Shown: positions 23,786-32,801 of the stretch, one piece after another | Numbering within the stretch: position 1 is the stretch's first letter | Layout of the letters: every line of letters starts with the position of its first letter | NCBI RefSeq assembly: GCF_000949425.1 | Contig: NZ_CP010976.1 | Span: 3,286,001-3,350,000, forward strand | Direction: 5' to 3' | Length of the DNA: 64,000 nt | From: Paenibacillus sp. IHBB 10380 | Lineage (GTDB): Bacteria > Bacillota > Bacilli > Paenibacillales > Paenibacillaceae | Position numbers and translations under genes: made by a program | Notes under the pieces: generated by a model | The model's input: only the letters and a program-made list of their open reading frames with translations | What the model was told of the DNA's origin: nothing | Databases searched by the model: none

Positions 23786-23800
23786 GTAAATATAATTTAC
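23786..23800. promoter_or_regulatory. Operator-like palindrome O1 (repressor site candidate)
   Basis: GTAAATATAATTTAC has perfect 6-base arms around a 3-base centre. It lies just before the activator gene, where binding would block leftward transcription. Related half-sites recur at 23855-23889 and 23969-23983. Confidence 0.55.
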
Positions 23801-23854
23801 TATATTGCTATGACTATATAAGCCAACAAAATCATTTACTAGTTGTTGCGCTAA

Positions 23855-23889
23855 TAATATTTACGATATATAATCAAAAGTAAATATTA
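23855..23889. promoter_or_regulatory. Operator-like inverted repeat O2
   Basis: TAATATTTAC and GTAAATATTA form perfect 10-base arms separated by 15 bases, in the middle of the divergent promoter region. Each arm contains the same GTAAAT half-site as O1 and O3. Confidence 0.5.
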
Positions 23890-23968
23890 GTTTCTTTTTC
23901 CAATCTATTTTTAGATTACAAATCTTACTATGCTCACCCCCTTTTTTCGTCGTAATGCGATTATAATT

Positions 23969-23983
23969 GTAAATAATTTTTAC
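23969..23983. promoter_or_regulatory. Operator-like palindrome O3
   Basis: GTAAATAATTTTTAC repeats the O1 layout with one mismatch in the arms. It lies 43 bases upstream of the Xre start codon, suggesting autoregulation. Confidence 0.5.
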
Positions 23984-24025
23984 GTCAATAGTAAGTGATA
24001 TTTTCGTTTATTTGGAGGGATTGTT

Positions 24026-24442
24026 GTGTCCACTGGTTTGAGAATCAAATTACTCCGCGCAAAAAAAGGCCTCACACAAGATCAGATGGCCGAGCAATTA
24101 GATATGAATCGTGCTAACTTTTCAAATTATGAAAGGAACAAAGCTGTTCCACCAGGAGAGACGCTAATGAAGATAGCTACAATTTTAAATACAACAACAG
24201 ACTACCTTCTTGGAGGAAGTGACAATCCGAATCGTATTCCTGAGTGGGCAACCCCAAAAGATATGAAGGACTTCAAGGAATTGCTTGAAGAAGATGGCGA
24301 TTTAATGTTCGATGGAATACCTCTTAATCATGATGATAAGCAGAAAATAAAAGATGTCCTGACAGGTCTTTTCTGGGAAGCTAAGCAAATGAATAAAGAA
24401 GCTCTAAAAAAGGGAAAACAAAAGAGACAAAATAACGAATAA
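24026..24442 (+). CDS. Xre-family repressor of the tail locus
   Basis: A 138-residue protein with an N-terminal HTH (RIKLLRAKKGLTQDQMAEQL, then NRANFSNYERNKAVPPGETL), the Cro/CI-type DNA-binding domain, and a C-terminal helical region that would hold the cleavage or contact site for ImmA. The GTG start follows GGAGGG. It is divergent from the tail operon and adjacent to an ImmA/IrrE protease, the same layout as the ICEBs1 ImmR/ImmA switch. It probably silences the tail genes until DNA damage or another signal arrives. Confidence 0.88.
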   Translation: MSTGLRIKLLRAKKGLTQDQMAEQLDMNRANFSNYERNKAVPPGETLMKIATILNTTTDYLLGGSDNPNRIPEWATPKDMKDFKELLEEDGDLMFDGIPLNHDDKQKIKDVLTGLFWEAKQMNKEALKKGKQKRQNNE

Positions 24443-24457
24443 TGTAGGGTGAATAGA

Positions 24458-24868
24458 ATGGACAAAATGGTGGACAAGCTTATCCGTAAGCATAAAACGA
24501 ATAACCCCTTCATCATCGCTCAGAACTTAAATGTTCATATCCGTTATGATGACTTAGGGAAACAAACGAGGGGCATTTATCACCGCACACTACGCCGTAG
24601 GTTTATTGTTATTAATAATCGACTATCAACGGAGTGGCAGCACTTTATTTGCGCGCATGAGTTAGGTCATGATCGACTGCACAAAGGAATCAATCGTTTC
24701 TTTATCGATGAGTGTTCTTATTTCAATGTAGGGAAGTTTGAGCGGCAGGCTAACCGTTTCGCTTTGCAACTCTTAATCGCAGAGGATACCATTAAGCAAG
24801 GTGAACAAGTATCTGAATTCCTTCTACGAAACGGTGTACCCGAAGAGTTACATCATCTGTATGAATAG
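24458..24868 (+). CDS. immA: ImmA/IrrE-family metallopeptidase (anti-repressor)
   Basis: A 136-residue zinc protease with the HELGH active-site motif (HEXXH) near residue 70 and a downstream FERQANRFALQLL segment supplying the third ligand and helix. ImmA-type proteases cleave the adjacent Xre repressor to switch on the controlled genes. It starts 16 bases after the repressor stop; the ATG at 24458 follows AGGGTG. It is slightly shorter than many relatives but has all main parts. Confidence 0.88.
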   Translation: MDKMVDKLIRKHKTNNPFIIAQNLNVHIRYDDLGKQTRGIYHRTLRRRFIVINNRLSTEWQHFICAHELGHDRLHKGINRFFIDECSYFNVGKFERQANRFALQLLIAEDTIKQGEQVSEFLLRNGVPEELHHLYE

Positions 24869-24984
24869 CCTTGTCGATGTAGAGAGCAAACCTGTATTGC
24901 AATCGTTCCCCCTCTACCCATAGCCCTAAAATTGTAAAAAGAGCTAGCCCCAAGGCCAGCTCTCCAAATACTAATTGATAATAC

Positions 24985-25626
24985 TTATTCTGCTTCGGAT
25001 ACAACGGTAAAGCGTTCATTATGATGCTGGGAATTCTCAATCTCGTCAAGAACAGCAATCGCATAATCTGCATAACTAATGTAGCTATCCCCCTTGGCAT
25101 TCACCATTAGATTGTCTTTCCCCTTTTGATATGAGCCTGTTCTTTTTCCATCAGGATTGAAAAACGCAGCTGGACTAATAAAGGTCCAATCGATCCCCTT
25201 TGAATTTTGCAAATCCTCTAGATTTTTGGCTTGATTATTTGCTGTAGCTGCATATTCTACTGGAAATTCCGGCGTATCTACTAATCGGATCGTTTGGGCT
25301 TCATCTACATATAGACTCCCAGCTCCACCTACTACCACTAAACGAGTCTTCGGAGAACCTTTAGCGGCCTCTATTAAAACTTTTCCTGCTTCAACATGTA
25401 AATGCTCTTGTCCAGCGGGTGCTCCAAATGCATTGACTACAACATCTAGAGATTGAATATCTGCACTATTCAAGTCAAAGATATCTTTCTCAACAACTGC
25501 AATTTCTTGATCCGCTAATTTATTGGCATCTCTAACTATTGCAGTAACTTTATGTCCTCTACTTTTAGCTTCTTTTGCAATTAAACTTCCTGCTTTACCG
25601 TTTGCTCCAATAATTCCGATGTTCAT
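24985..25626 (-). CDS. ywnB: NAD(P)-binding Rossmann oxidoreductase, YwnB-like
   Basis: A 213-residue atypical SDR/NmrA-like protein with N-terminal IGIIGANGKAGSLIAKEA (dinucleotide loop), VVVNAFGAP, LVVVGGAGSLY and FISPAAFF. B. subtilis YwnB is the closest plan and is also paired with an Rrf2-type regulator. It probably reduces a quinone-like or other small substrate, or senses redox state. It is divergently spaced from nothing but lies downstream of the regulator gene in the same direction. Two 17-base palindromes lie in its promoter. Confidence 0.82.
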   Translation of the reverse strand: MNIGIIGANGKAGSLIAKEAKSRGHKVTAIVRDANKLADQEIAVVEKDIFDLNSADIQSLDVVVNAFGAPAGQEHLHVEAGKVLIEAAKGSPKTRLVVVGGAGSLYVDEAQTIRLVDTPEFPVEYAATANNQAKNLEDLQNSKGIDWTFISPAAFFNPDGKRTGSYQKGKDNLMVNAKGDSYISYADYAIAVLDEIENSQHHNERFTVVSEAE

Positions 25627-25646
25627 ATTTATTCGCCCTTTCTAAT

Positions 25647-25682
25647 GTAACTAATTTGATTACCTGTAACTATAATAGTTAC
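25647..25682. promoter_or_regulatory. Tandem operator palindromes before ywnB
   Basis: GTAACTATAATAGTTAC (25666-25682) is a perfect 17-base palindrome. A second copy, GTAACTAATTTGATTAC (25647-25663), lies two bases to its left. A third related site occurs before ywnA. They are best explained as binding sites for the adjacent Rrf2 regulator. Confidence 0.65.
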
Positions 25683-25708
25683 AATTTAAGAATTTGTCAA
25701 CTTTTCTA

Positions 25709-25750
25709 TACAAAAAAACGATCAATACGCCTCATCATAGAGTATTAACC
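25709..25750 (-). terminator. Possible terminator after ywnA
   Basis: In the leftward direction GGTTAATAC and GTATTGATC form a partly paired stem followed by a run of seven Ts near 25712. The stem has two mismatches, so efficiency is uncertain. Confidence 0.45.
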
Positions 25751-25770
25751 GTTTAGTTATTTATTAATGT

Positions 25771-26202
25771 TCATTTATTACCATGTTGAGCCATCTCATA
25801 CACGACTTGTTTCACCGTTTGCTCTTTCAATTTATCTTCCATGGCTTGTTGTGCAGCTGAGAACAATGGTTCAATGGAGGATTGAATATTTCGCCCCACC
25901 AAACAATCTGGATTAGGTGCATTATGCACGGAGAATAACTCATTCTCCTCTACAGCACTAACAGCCTTGTAAACATCAAGTAACGTGATGTCCTCTACAT
26001 TGCGCGCAAGCTTAGCACCTGCTACCCCGGGTCTAACATTCACTAGACCTGCCTTATGAAGCATTCCCATAATTCTCCGGATTACCACTGGATTCGTATT
26101 TACACTTCCAGCAATAAATTCAGATGTGTTCACAGCTGTCTTATTGATCTCTAACAAGGACAATATATGAATCCCAACAGCAAAACGACTACTAATTGCC
26201 AT
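25771..26202 (-). CDS. ywnA: Rrf2-family transcriptional regulator, YwnA-like
   Basis: A 143-residue Rrf2 protein: winged helix MAISSRFAVGIHILSLLEIN, then NPVVIRRIMGMLHKAGLVNVR, then PGVAGAKLAR. Iron-sulphur Rrf2 members carry three cysteines; here only one (NPDCLVG) is present, as in YwnA and related thiol or redox sensors, so no cluster is expected. It probably represses itself and ywnB through the GTAACTA-type palindromes. Confidence 0.87.
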   Translation of the reverse strand: MAISSRFAVGIHILSLLEINKTAVNTSEFIAGSVNTNPVVIRRIMGMLHKAGLVNVRPGVAGAKLARNVEDITLLDVYKAVSAVEENELFSVHNAPNPDCLVGRNIQSSIEPLFSAAQQAMEDKLKEQTVKQVVYEMAQHGNK

Positions 26203-26248
26203 TCCAATTCCCCCTAGCTGAAAAGATAATTCTTTTCAAATCTTCCCT

Positions 26249-26265
26249 GTAATAATTTTAGTTAC
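26249..26265. promoter_or_regulatory. Operator-like site before ywnA
   Basis: GTAATAATTTTAGTTAC has the same GTAA...GTTAC ends and 17-base length as the two sites before ywnB, 47 bases upstream of the ywnA start codon. Confidence 0.5.
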
Positions 26266-26291
26266 ATTCAAACACCTTGTCAAATCGAGTA

Positions 26292-27083
26292 TCACTCTGA
26301 CTTTCTAATGGTATTCCTCCGCGCTGCTCGTTCCTCTTCTCGCAAATGTGGACAAGTGTAGCAATAGTAACCGTTCTCTGTCTTGTGATAAAGACAGCAT
26401 GTATACTTCATTCGTATTTCTTTCTCCGGGTCCTCCATATGCTGCACCATACGCATTGTTACATTAAACGGATTTCTCTTTCTACCAAACACATGCGAAT
26501 CTATTTCCTTTAAATGCTCATAGTCCTGCATCAGACGTTCTTTCACTACAATCTGGGTGGCTTCTGAGGTAATCCATTCTATGTACCTATCGAACCTAGT
26601 CGGGAGTTGTCCCCACACTTGACCTATATTCCAGTTTGTTGTCATAGACAGAGCCTGGAACAAAGGTCGAATACTTTCGCTATACATCCCTACTAAGACT
26701 TGCTCAAGCCATTCCTGTCTATTCGTATCGTTCATTGGCGCTTTCTCCTCAGTCCAGTTATGGATTTGAAAAGAAATCGGGATTCGAGCCTTTGTCGGTA
26801 TAATATGAATCGTCAAATTTATGAGCGACAGATCTAAGGAGCTATTGTAGACGGACGCAACGTATTGCTGCGCTAACGCCATACCACCTATCCATCGAGC
26901 ACAATAAGCTCCCGTTGCAGCCACATCAAGTGCCTTTACGAGTGGCGTAACATAGGCTAGGAATTCACTCATATTGTCGGTGTTCACTAAATCTATAGCC
27001 CTCACCGAATAAATAGCATCCAGAGGCTTTACTTTCGTAATATTGAATTCCGTCTCCAATATATCAAAATTCAATGTTCCCAT
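26292..27083 (-). CDS. fhuF: FhuF-like ferric siderophore reductase
   Basis: A 263-residue protein with the C-terminal cysteine pattern CC-x10-C-x2-C (TCCLYHKTENGYYCYTCPHL), which in FhuF binds an unusual [2Fe-2S] cluster. The N-terminal part resembles the IucA/IucC C-terminal fold. It would reduce iron from imported ferric siderophores in the cytoplasm. The start at 27083 follows AAGGAG; the longer frame to 27122 lacks a site. A Fur-like box lies upstream, agreeing with an iron-limited role. No siderophore transporter is in the window. Confidence 0.85.
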   Translation of the reverse strand: MGTLNFDILETEFNITKVKPLDAIYSVRAIDLVNTDNMSEFLAYVTPLVKALDVAATGAYCARWIGGMALAQQYVASVYNSSLDLSLINLTIHIIPTKARIPISFQIHNWTEEKAPMNDTNRQEWLEQVLVGMYSESIRPLFQALSMTTNWNIGQVWGQLPTRFDRYIEWITSEATQIVVKERLMQDYEHLKEIDSHVFGRKRNPFNVTMRMVQHMEDPEKEIRMKYTCCLYHKTENGYYCYTCPHLREEERAARRNTIRKSE

Positions 27084-27126
27084 CGCTATCAGCTCCTTAC
27101 TATGCCCTCCGACTTTATACATAGGT

Positions 27127-27141
27127 TAAAAATAATTCTCA
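27127..27141 (-). promoter_or_regulatory. Fur-like box upstream of fhuF
   Basis: TGAGAATTATTTTTA on the minus strand matches the 7-1-7 Fur box TGATAATNATTATCA at 11 of 14 defined positions, 44 bases before the start codon. This is plausible given the gene's role. Confidence 0.5.
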
Positions 27142-27198
27142 TTATATAGAGCTTATCACAAAATTAAAAGGTAATCTCGGATCACTCGGCTATGAAGA

Positions 27199-27254
27199 CA
27201 AAAACACTACAATAACACGTCAGTCATTCATGACAAGTCATTGTAGTGTTTTTG
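27199..27254. terminator. Bidirectional terminator after cheB
   Basis: AACACTACAAT and ATTGTAGTGTT pair as an 11-base stem with a T-run on both strands. It ends the leftward chemotaxis operon and insulates fhuF. Confidence 0.85.
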
Positions 27255-27386
27255 TACAAATTAACCTCTGATACCGTTCATAAGCCTTTGTTTTTGGCAT
27301 GAACCAAGTATAATCCTCTCTGCTTTAAATACGTGCCAAAAGTCATATTTTCAGTATCGAAGCTTATGCTTCTCAGTGTTACTTAA

Positions 27387-28460
27387 CTATCGTTTCAGGG
27401 TACCTGTGACTTGCAATATTTTAGACGTTATCAGATGCAACGGAACCGTGTAGTCTACACAGCCCAGCTTAACTGCTGATCCTGGCATTCCATATACAAT
27501 GCAGGTTTCTTGGGATTCCGCAATGGTTGAATGTGCTCCCGCTTGTTTAGCAGACAACATTCCTTCCGCGCCATCGTTCCCCATTCCAGTCATAAGAATA
27601 AAATGCCTTTTTAGACTCTTTAATTGAGATATAGAATCAAATAACACATCTACCGATGGACGGTGGCCATTGACCTGTGGCTCCTGATGAAGTTTAATTC
27701 TATACTCCTTATTCGTCTGAACAGCGGTCATATGATAATCGCCTGGAGCAATATATACCGTTCCGCCTAATACCAGCTGGTTATCTTCCGCCTCAACCAC
27801 CCGAACGCTGGACAAGCGATTTAAACGATCTGCCAAAGATTTCGTAAACTTGGGTGGCATATGTTGGACTACCAGCAGGGGATAAGGGAAACTCGCGGGC
27901 AAGGCTGTAATAACGGTGTCCAGTGCCTTTGGCCCCCCCGTTGAAGTACCTAACGCCAGAATCTGATCAAATTCCTTCGTAAGTCTGGTCTGAGCACTCC
28001 TTGGTTGCCCTAGATCTACTTGCGAAACGATTATATTGCTCAATATAAGGTTTCTCAGAGGTATTTGTGCAGCTTGCTTGATTTTGGATATTAACTCTTC
28101 CTTCACCTTGAATAAATCGAAGGAATTCGAACCTGAAGGTTTGGAGATGAAATCTACTGCCCCATTCTGCAGCGCCGTAATCGTTGCGGATGCCCCATCC
28201 TGTGTAAGCGAACTCAGCATAAGTATGGGTGTTGGGCGGTGTTCCATAATTCTTGTCAAAGCTTCCATACCGTTCATTTCCGGCATTTCAATATCCATGG
28301 TAACGACATCGGGCTTGAGCTCCTTCACCATGCTAACGGCTTCCAATCCATTTCGTGCTATTCCAATCACTTCGAGTGCAGTATCCTCTGCAATCAGACG
28401 TGAAATTAACCTTCGCATAAACACCGAATCATCCACTACTAGAACCTTTATCTTGCGCAC
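27387..28460 (-). CDS. cheB: Chemotaxis response regulator protein-glutamate methylesterase CheB
   Basis: A 357-residue protein with an N-terminal receiver domain (DD at 10-11, phospho-Asp56 in VVTMDIEMP) and a C-terminal methylesterase. The catalytic serine is in ALGTSTGGP, the histidine in VVQHMPPKF and the aspartate in MTGMGNDGA. It removes methyl groups from receptors for adaptation. The start is GTG 28458-28460 behind GGAG. It is the last gene of a receptor-receptor-cheW-cheA-cheB operon with no cheR in the window. Confidence 0.95.
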   Translation of the reverse strand: MRKIKVLVVDDSVFMRRLISRLIAEDTALEVIGIARNGLEAVSMVKELKPDVVTMDIEMPEMNGMEALTRIMEHRPTPILMLSSLTQDGASATITALQNGAVDFISKPSGSNSFDLFKVKEELISKIKQAAQIPLRNLILSNIIVSQVDLGQPRSAQTRLTKEFDQILALGTSTGGPKALDTVITALPASFPYPLLVVQHMPPKFTKSLADRLNRLSSVRVVEAEDNQLVLGGTVYIAPGDYHMTAVQTNKEYRIKLHQEPQVNGHRPSVDVLFDSISQLKSLKRHFILMTGMGNDGAEGMLSAKQAGAHSTIAESQETCIVYGMPGSAVKLGCVDYTVPLHLITSKILQVTGTLKR

Positions 28461-28474
28461 AACATCTCCACTTC

Positions 28475-30463
28475 CTACCGTTGATTGATAATCCCCGATA
28501 CTTCTATAATTAAAGCCACTTTACCATTGCCTAATATCGTGGAACCTGCAATACCGTTTATCTTACCAATATAGGGGCCTAGCGACTTAATCACGATCTC
28601 CTGATTCCCGATTAGTTCATCTACGGCTAACGCCAATCTTTTCTCTGCGGATCCAACAATGACTAACTGAATATGACCTTTCCTTTGCTTCCCTCTGGGT
28701 ATATTGAAATGGTCATGCAACCAAACGATGGGGATGATCTGGTTACGCAATAAGACAACAGATTGTCCCCGGACAGTTTCAATATCGTTATTCGTTATTC
28801 TTATAATCTCAGCGATATTACTCATGGGGATAATGAAGGTCTGACCATTCAATTTCACAAGTAAACCGATGATGATAGCTAGCGTTAATGGGAGCTTGAT
28901 CTTAAAACATGTTCCTTGCCCCAATTCCGTATCAATATCGATCAGACCATTCAACTTCTCTATATGACTCCTGACGATATCCATACCCACACCACGCCCA
29001 GATACATCACTTACTCTACTAGCTGTTGAAAAACCAGGTCGAAAAATTAAATGAATGGCTTCTCTATCGCTTAACAGTACAGCTTCTTCAGAAGAAATGA
29101 TTCCCTTATCCAACGCTGATTTCCTCATTTTGGTGGGGTCAATGCCCGCACCATCATCTGTCACGTAAATAACCACTTGATTATCTTCATGCGCGGCTTT
29201 TATTTGAAGCGTCCCCTTACGTTGTTTACCAGACTGCTCCCTTTGCTCAGGTAATTCGATACCGTGATCAACCGCATTTCGAATTAAATGAATGAGTGGA
29301 TCCGCGATTTCTTCAATGAGCGTCCGATCCAATTCTGTATCTTTTCCCCCGATAACAAGTTCAATGTCCTTACCCAAATCACGAGTTAGATCTCGGATCA
29401 TACGCGGAAAACGGTTAAACAACTGCTCGATTGGAAGCATTCTTGCCTTCATAACGCTTTCCTGTAAATCACCTATGATACTAGAAAGATGATCGGAGAT
29501 TTGGCTTAGCTCCTCCAAGGAGTCATCTGAGAATTGTCTTCTCTGCATGCGCTCTACTTGGTCAATTCGGGTGTGGTCGATCACGAGCTCTCCGACCAGA
29601 TTCATGAGATGATCCAAACGTTCCACGCTTACGCGAATAGTCTGTGTTTTAGATTTAGCTTTGTACGTTTGATGTTCATTTACGATTGTCTCTTGCCGTT
29701 CAATCTCCTTGTCAACGGATACTGTCATTTCAGTTGATAGGGATTCGATCTTAACATCAGTAACTTCAGTTAAAGCCCCTACGAGATCTTGCAGTTCCTG
29801 ATTACTTTGATTACCCGCATAGAGAAATTGAACTTCAGCGGTCTCATTCCCTTCTTCTCCAATCCTTTCTATATCCGGCAATGAGTAAAGAACATCGCCC
29901 CATTCGCACAAATGAGATTGAATCAAATAGAAGCGAGCCCCTTTAATGACACACTCCAGGGAAATTTTCACACAAATCCAGAATACTTTAAGTCCCTGAT
30001 CCTCTGCCTCTTGAATTTTCAACGTCGTATCTAAGCTCAATTCAGGCTTGAGTAAATCCTCCATTTCCTGCGGGATCGACTCTTTAGGTGACTTAGCAAA
30101 AGCTTGAAGATCCCGAACACATCCAGATATATCTGTTGTGGAGTCATCGCTACGCATAATATCTTTCTTTAACTCTTTTAGACAATCCAGCGATTGAAAG
30201 AGAAGATCAATAAGCGTATCCGTAACTCTAAGCACCTTACTTCTTACTAGGTCTAGCAGGTGCTCCATTTCATGAGTTAGTTGCTTCATTTCCTCATAAC
30301 CCATGGCCGCTGATGAACCTTTTAGGGTGTGTGCGGCTCTAAACAGGCTTTGAACGACTCGCTCCGTTTCCCCTTTTTGCTCCAGTTGTAAAATAACGTC
30401 GTCCATCAGTTGGAGCTGTTCCTCAAGCTCCTCCAGAAAGACCTCTTTATATTCGGATAACAT
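28475..30463 (-). CDS. cheA: Chemotaxis histidine kinase CheA
   Basis: A 662-residue CheA. The P1 phosphotransfer domain carries His45 in AAHTLKGSSAAMG. A P2-like domain lies at about 150-240 (KVFWICVKISLECVIKGARF), then dimerisation P3 with MNLVGELVIDHTRI. The ATPase P4 has LIRNAVDHGIELP, DDGAGID and GRGVGMDIVRSHIEKL. The C-terminal CheW-like P5 ends near VALIIEVSGI. ATG 30463 follows AGGAG at ten bases; an upstream frame to 30499 overlaps cheW. It phosphorylates CheB and a CheY that is not encoded nearby. Confidence 0.95.
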   Translation of the reverse strand: MLSEYKEVFLEELEEQLQLMDDVILQLEQKGETERVVQSLFRAAHTLKGSSAAMGYEEMKQLTHEMEHLLDLVRSKVLRVTDTLIDLLFQSLDCLKELKKDIMRSDDSTTDISGCVRDLQAFAKSPKESIPQEMEDLLKPELSLDTTLKIQEAEDQGLKVFWICVKISLECVIKGARFYLIQSHLCEWGDVLYSLPDIERIGEEGNETAEVQFLYAGNQSNQELQDLVGALTEVTDVKIESLSTEMTVSVDKEIERQETIVNEHQTYKAKSKTQTIRVSVERLDHLMNLVGELVIDHTRIDQVERMQRRQFSDDSLEELSQISDHLSSIIGDLQESVMKARMLPIEQLFNRFPRMIRDLTRDLGKDIELVIGGKDTELDRTLIEEIADPLIHLIRNAVDHGIELPEQREQSGKQRKGTLQIKAAHEDNQVVIYVTDDGAGIDPTKMRKSALDKGIISSEEAVLLSDREAIHLIFRPGFSTASRVSDVSGRGVGMDIVRSHIEKLNGLIDIDTELGQGTCFKIKLPLTLAIIIGLLVKLNGQTFIIPMSNIAEIIRITNNDIETVRGQSVVLLRNQIIPIVWLHDHFNIPRGKQRKGHIQLVIVGSAEKRLALAVDELIGNQEIVIKSLGPYIGKINGIAGSTILGNGKVALIIEVSGIINQR

Positions 30464-30470
30464 GGACCAA

Positions 30471-30908
30471 TCACTCCTGTTCGTGAAGCAAGATTTCATT
30501 CAGCTTTAATATGGCAACCAGACCGCTATTGGTTAAACCAATCCCCACGAAGTAGTTACCGTCAATTCCCCCTATGCGTTCAGGAGGTGCTTGAATATCT
30601 GAGAACATAGTGACTTTATTTACGCGGTCAACAATAATTCCTACCGTATCCTCTAGATGATGAACCACAATGATACGGGTCGTTTTCGAATGTTCCTTTT
30701 CTTCAAGATTAAAGAATTTGCGTAGACTAATGACAGGTACGATCTTACCTCTGAGACTAATGACCCCTTCCACATAGGATGTAACATTAGGAATTTGGGT
30801 GATGTCCTGCATCTTGATAATTTCGTGAATCTCCTGTATATGAATGGCATATTGTTCTTTCTCAATAGCAAATTCAATATATTGTTCCTGCCCCATGGTC
30901 TGCATCAT
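30471..30908 (-). CDS. cheW: Chemotaxis coupling protein CheW
   Basis: A 145-residue CheW with YIEFAIEKEQYAIHIQEIHEI, GVISLRGKIVPVISLRKFF and VDRVNKVTMF, the standard two-barrel pattern. It links CheA to receptors. Tandem ATGs follow GAGGAGGA. The stop lies just before the cheA start. Confidence 0.95.
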   Translation of the reverse strand: MMQTMGQEQYIEFAIEKEQYAIHIQEIHEIIKMQDITQIPNVTSYVEGVISLRGKIVPVISLRKFFNLEEKEHSKTTRIIVVHHLEDTVGIIVDRVNKVTMFSDIQAPPERIGGIDGNYFVGIGLTNSGLVAILKLNEILLHEQE

Positions 30909-30926
30909 TCCTCCTCATTCCCTTAT

Positions 30927-32777
30927 TTATTTGACTTTAAAAATAGAGACAGACTCATTCAGACCTACGGCAAGTTGCGCAAGCGAATGGGATGTTGCTG
31001 CCGTTTCTTCCGATGCAGCTGCAGCCTCTTGACTGGCGGATGAGATACTTTCAATCGATTGCATCACTTCATTCGCTTGCGCTGCCTGTTCTTCACTCGC
31101 AGCGGCAATTTCATTGACCTTATGTTCTGTTTCACTAATCATCTTCATAATTTCCTTGAATGCTTGTCCTGTCTGCTGGGACTGACTAACCCCACTCGCT
31201 ACGGCTACTACACTCTTATGGGTATTCGCTTGCATCCCCTTAATAATGGAAGTAATCTGCGTGGTAGCCTTCCCACTGCGTTCAGCCAGTTTTCGTACCT
31301 CATCAGCGACAACTGCGAAACCTCTCCCTTGTTCCCCAGCCCGTGCAGCTTCAATTGCAGCGTTCAAGGCGAGTAGATTTGTCTGTTCCGCAATATCATC
31401 AATCACTTCAATAATCTCCCCAATTTGGACAGAGTCCTCTTCCAAACGTTCCATTTCAGAGCTTACCTGAGTCATACTTATAACAGATTGTTTGACGATT
31501 TCTCCGCCATCCCGGGCGATTAGAGTCGTTCGCCCTGCAAGTATAGATGCTTCCTCTGCACTCTCTGCGACAGAATTGATCGCTATGGATAGCTCGTTGA
31601 ATTGTTCGTACATCGTCTGCGATGCCTCGGCCTGCATGGAACTTCCATTCGCTACCTCTTCTGTTGTTGCTGAGATTTGCTGGGAAGCTGCTGCAACATT
31701 CTGAGAAGAGCTTAGTACTTCTCCGATTAAATCTCGTAATTGATGTGTCATATTGTTAACGGAGATGGATAAATCCCCTAATTCATCTTGGGAACGAATA
31801 GCGATTACTTCAGTCAGATCTCCGTCTGCGATTTTGGCTGTTGCACTCATCAATTGTTGAAGAGGTTTGCTGATAGAACGGACAATCCAATAGACGAGTA
31901 AAGCGCCTAGTAAAATGGCGGTCGCTATGACAATTAGTGTTGTATACATAATCCCTCGGGTTGCGCTCGTGATTTCCGCCATTTCAATGGCACCAACTAT
32001 TTTCCACCCTGTCAGTTTATTGGTTGTAAATACCGCTTTTTTACTCAATCCGTTAAATTCATAATCTACAATGCCTGTATCCGACTCGTAGAATTTGGAC
32101 ATAAAAGCCTCGGTGTTCTTGGTACCCGGAGCAATCGTTGGATGAACCAGATAGCTCTGATCCTTATCAAGGATCGTCACATATCCCTTATCACCAATCT
32201 TAATCAAACTCAAGGTTTCAGCTAACTTCGTTAGGTCAATATTAGCTGCTACCACTCCCTTCCCATCACTTAACGCCTTTGCGGGAACAACCACGACATT
32301 CCCCGTTACTGCGGACACAGATGGATTGTTAACCATAGATACGCCTTTATTGACCATCGCATTCTTATACCATTCTCTCGACCTTGGATCATAGCCCTTT
32401 TCCATGGGTTGATAGGGTGAACGAATCATATTTCCGTCTTCAGATCCATAATATGCTGAAAGAAATTCTGGGCTGAGGTTCATATATTCATCTAGTAATG
32501 TTTGAATTTGAGTCTCCTCAGCGCCTTCAATGAGCTCTGAATGAATACGTGTGGATAGATAGTCCATATCAGAGGTAGCAGTAGAAATGAGTGCTGTAAT
32601 CTGGTTATCAGAGAATTGAATGCTTTGCGTTGCATTCTCCATGATTTGATGGGTTACTTGGTCTGCCGCTTTCTGATAAGAGAACCATCCGATCGATATA
32701 CAAGGTACGATTAGAATAACTAGAAAGGCAACGATCAACCGTATTTTAATGGTTAACGCTAATTTCTTTCTGAACAA
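30927..32777 (-). CDS. Methyl-accepting chemotaxis protein with dCache-type sensor
   Basis: A 616-residue receptor. One membrane span (about 12-30) is followed by a periplasm-facing dCache-like domain ([16 protein letters not shown], then [33 protein letters not shown] and [19 protein letters not shown]). A second span lies at about 285-305, then HAMP and the signalling hairpin [20 protein letters not shown] with [14 protein letters not shown]. The REWY and KGY signature is common in amino-acid-binding dCache sensors, but the ligand is not determined. It is co-transcribed with cheW, cheA and cheB. Confidence 0.93.
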   Translation of the reverse strand: MFRKKLALTIKIRLIVAFLVILIVPCISIGWFSYQKAADQVTHQIMENATQSIQFSDNQITALISTATSDMDYLSTRIHSELIEGAEETQIQTLLDEYMNLSPEFLSAYYGSEDGNMIRSPYQPMEKGYDPRSREWYKNAMVNKGVSMVNNPSVSAVTGNVVVVPAKALSDGKGVVAANIDLTKLAETLSLIKIGDKGYVTILDKDQSYLVHPTIAPGTKNTEAFMSKFYESDTGIVDYEFNGLSKKAVFTTNKLTGWKIVGAIEMAEITSATRGIMYTTLIVIATAILLGALLVYWIVRSISKPLQQLMSATAKIADGDLTEVIAIRSQDELGDLSISVNNMTHQLRDLIGEVLSSSQNVAAASQQISATTEEVANGSSMQAEASQTMYEQFNELSIAINSVAESAEEASILAGRTTLIARDGGEIVKQSVISMTQVSSEMERLEEDSVQIGEIIEVIDDIAEQTNLLALNAAIEAARAGEQGRGFAVVADEVRKLAERSGKATTQITSIIKGMQANTHKSVVAVASGVSQSQQTGQAFKEIMKMISETEHKVNEIAAASEEQAAQANEVMQSIESISSASQEAAAASEETAATSHSLAQLAVGLNESVSIFKVK

Positions 32778-32801
32778 GTAGGTTCCTCCTCATGATGATC
32801 G

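Noticed and set aside
10110..24868. Intact prophage
   Set aside because: No integrase, replication, terminase, portal or capsid genes, and no attachment repeats were found; only tail, regulation and lysis genes are present.
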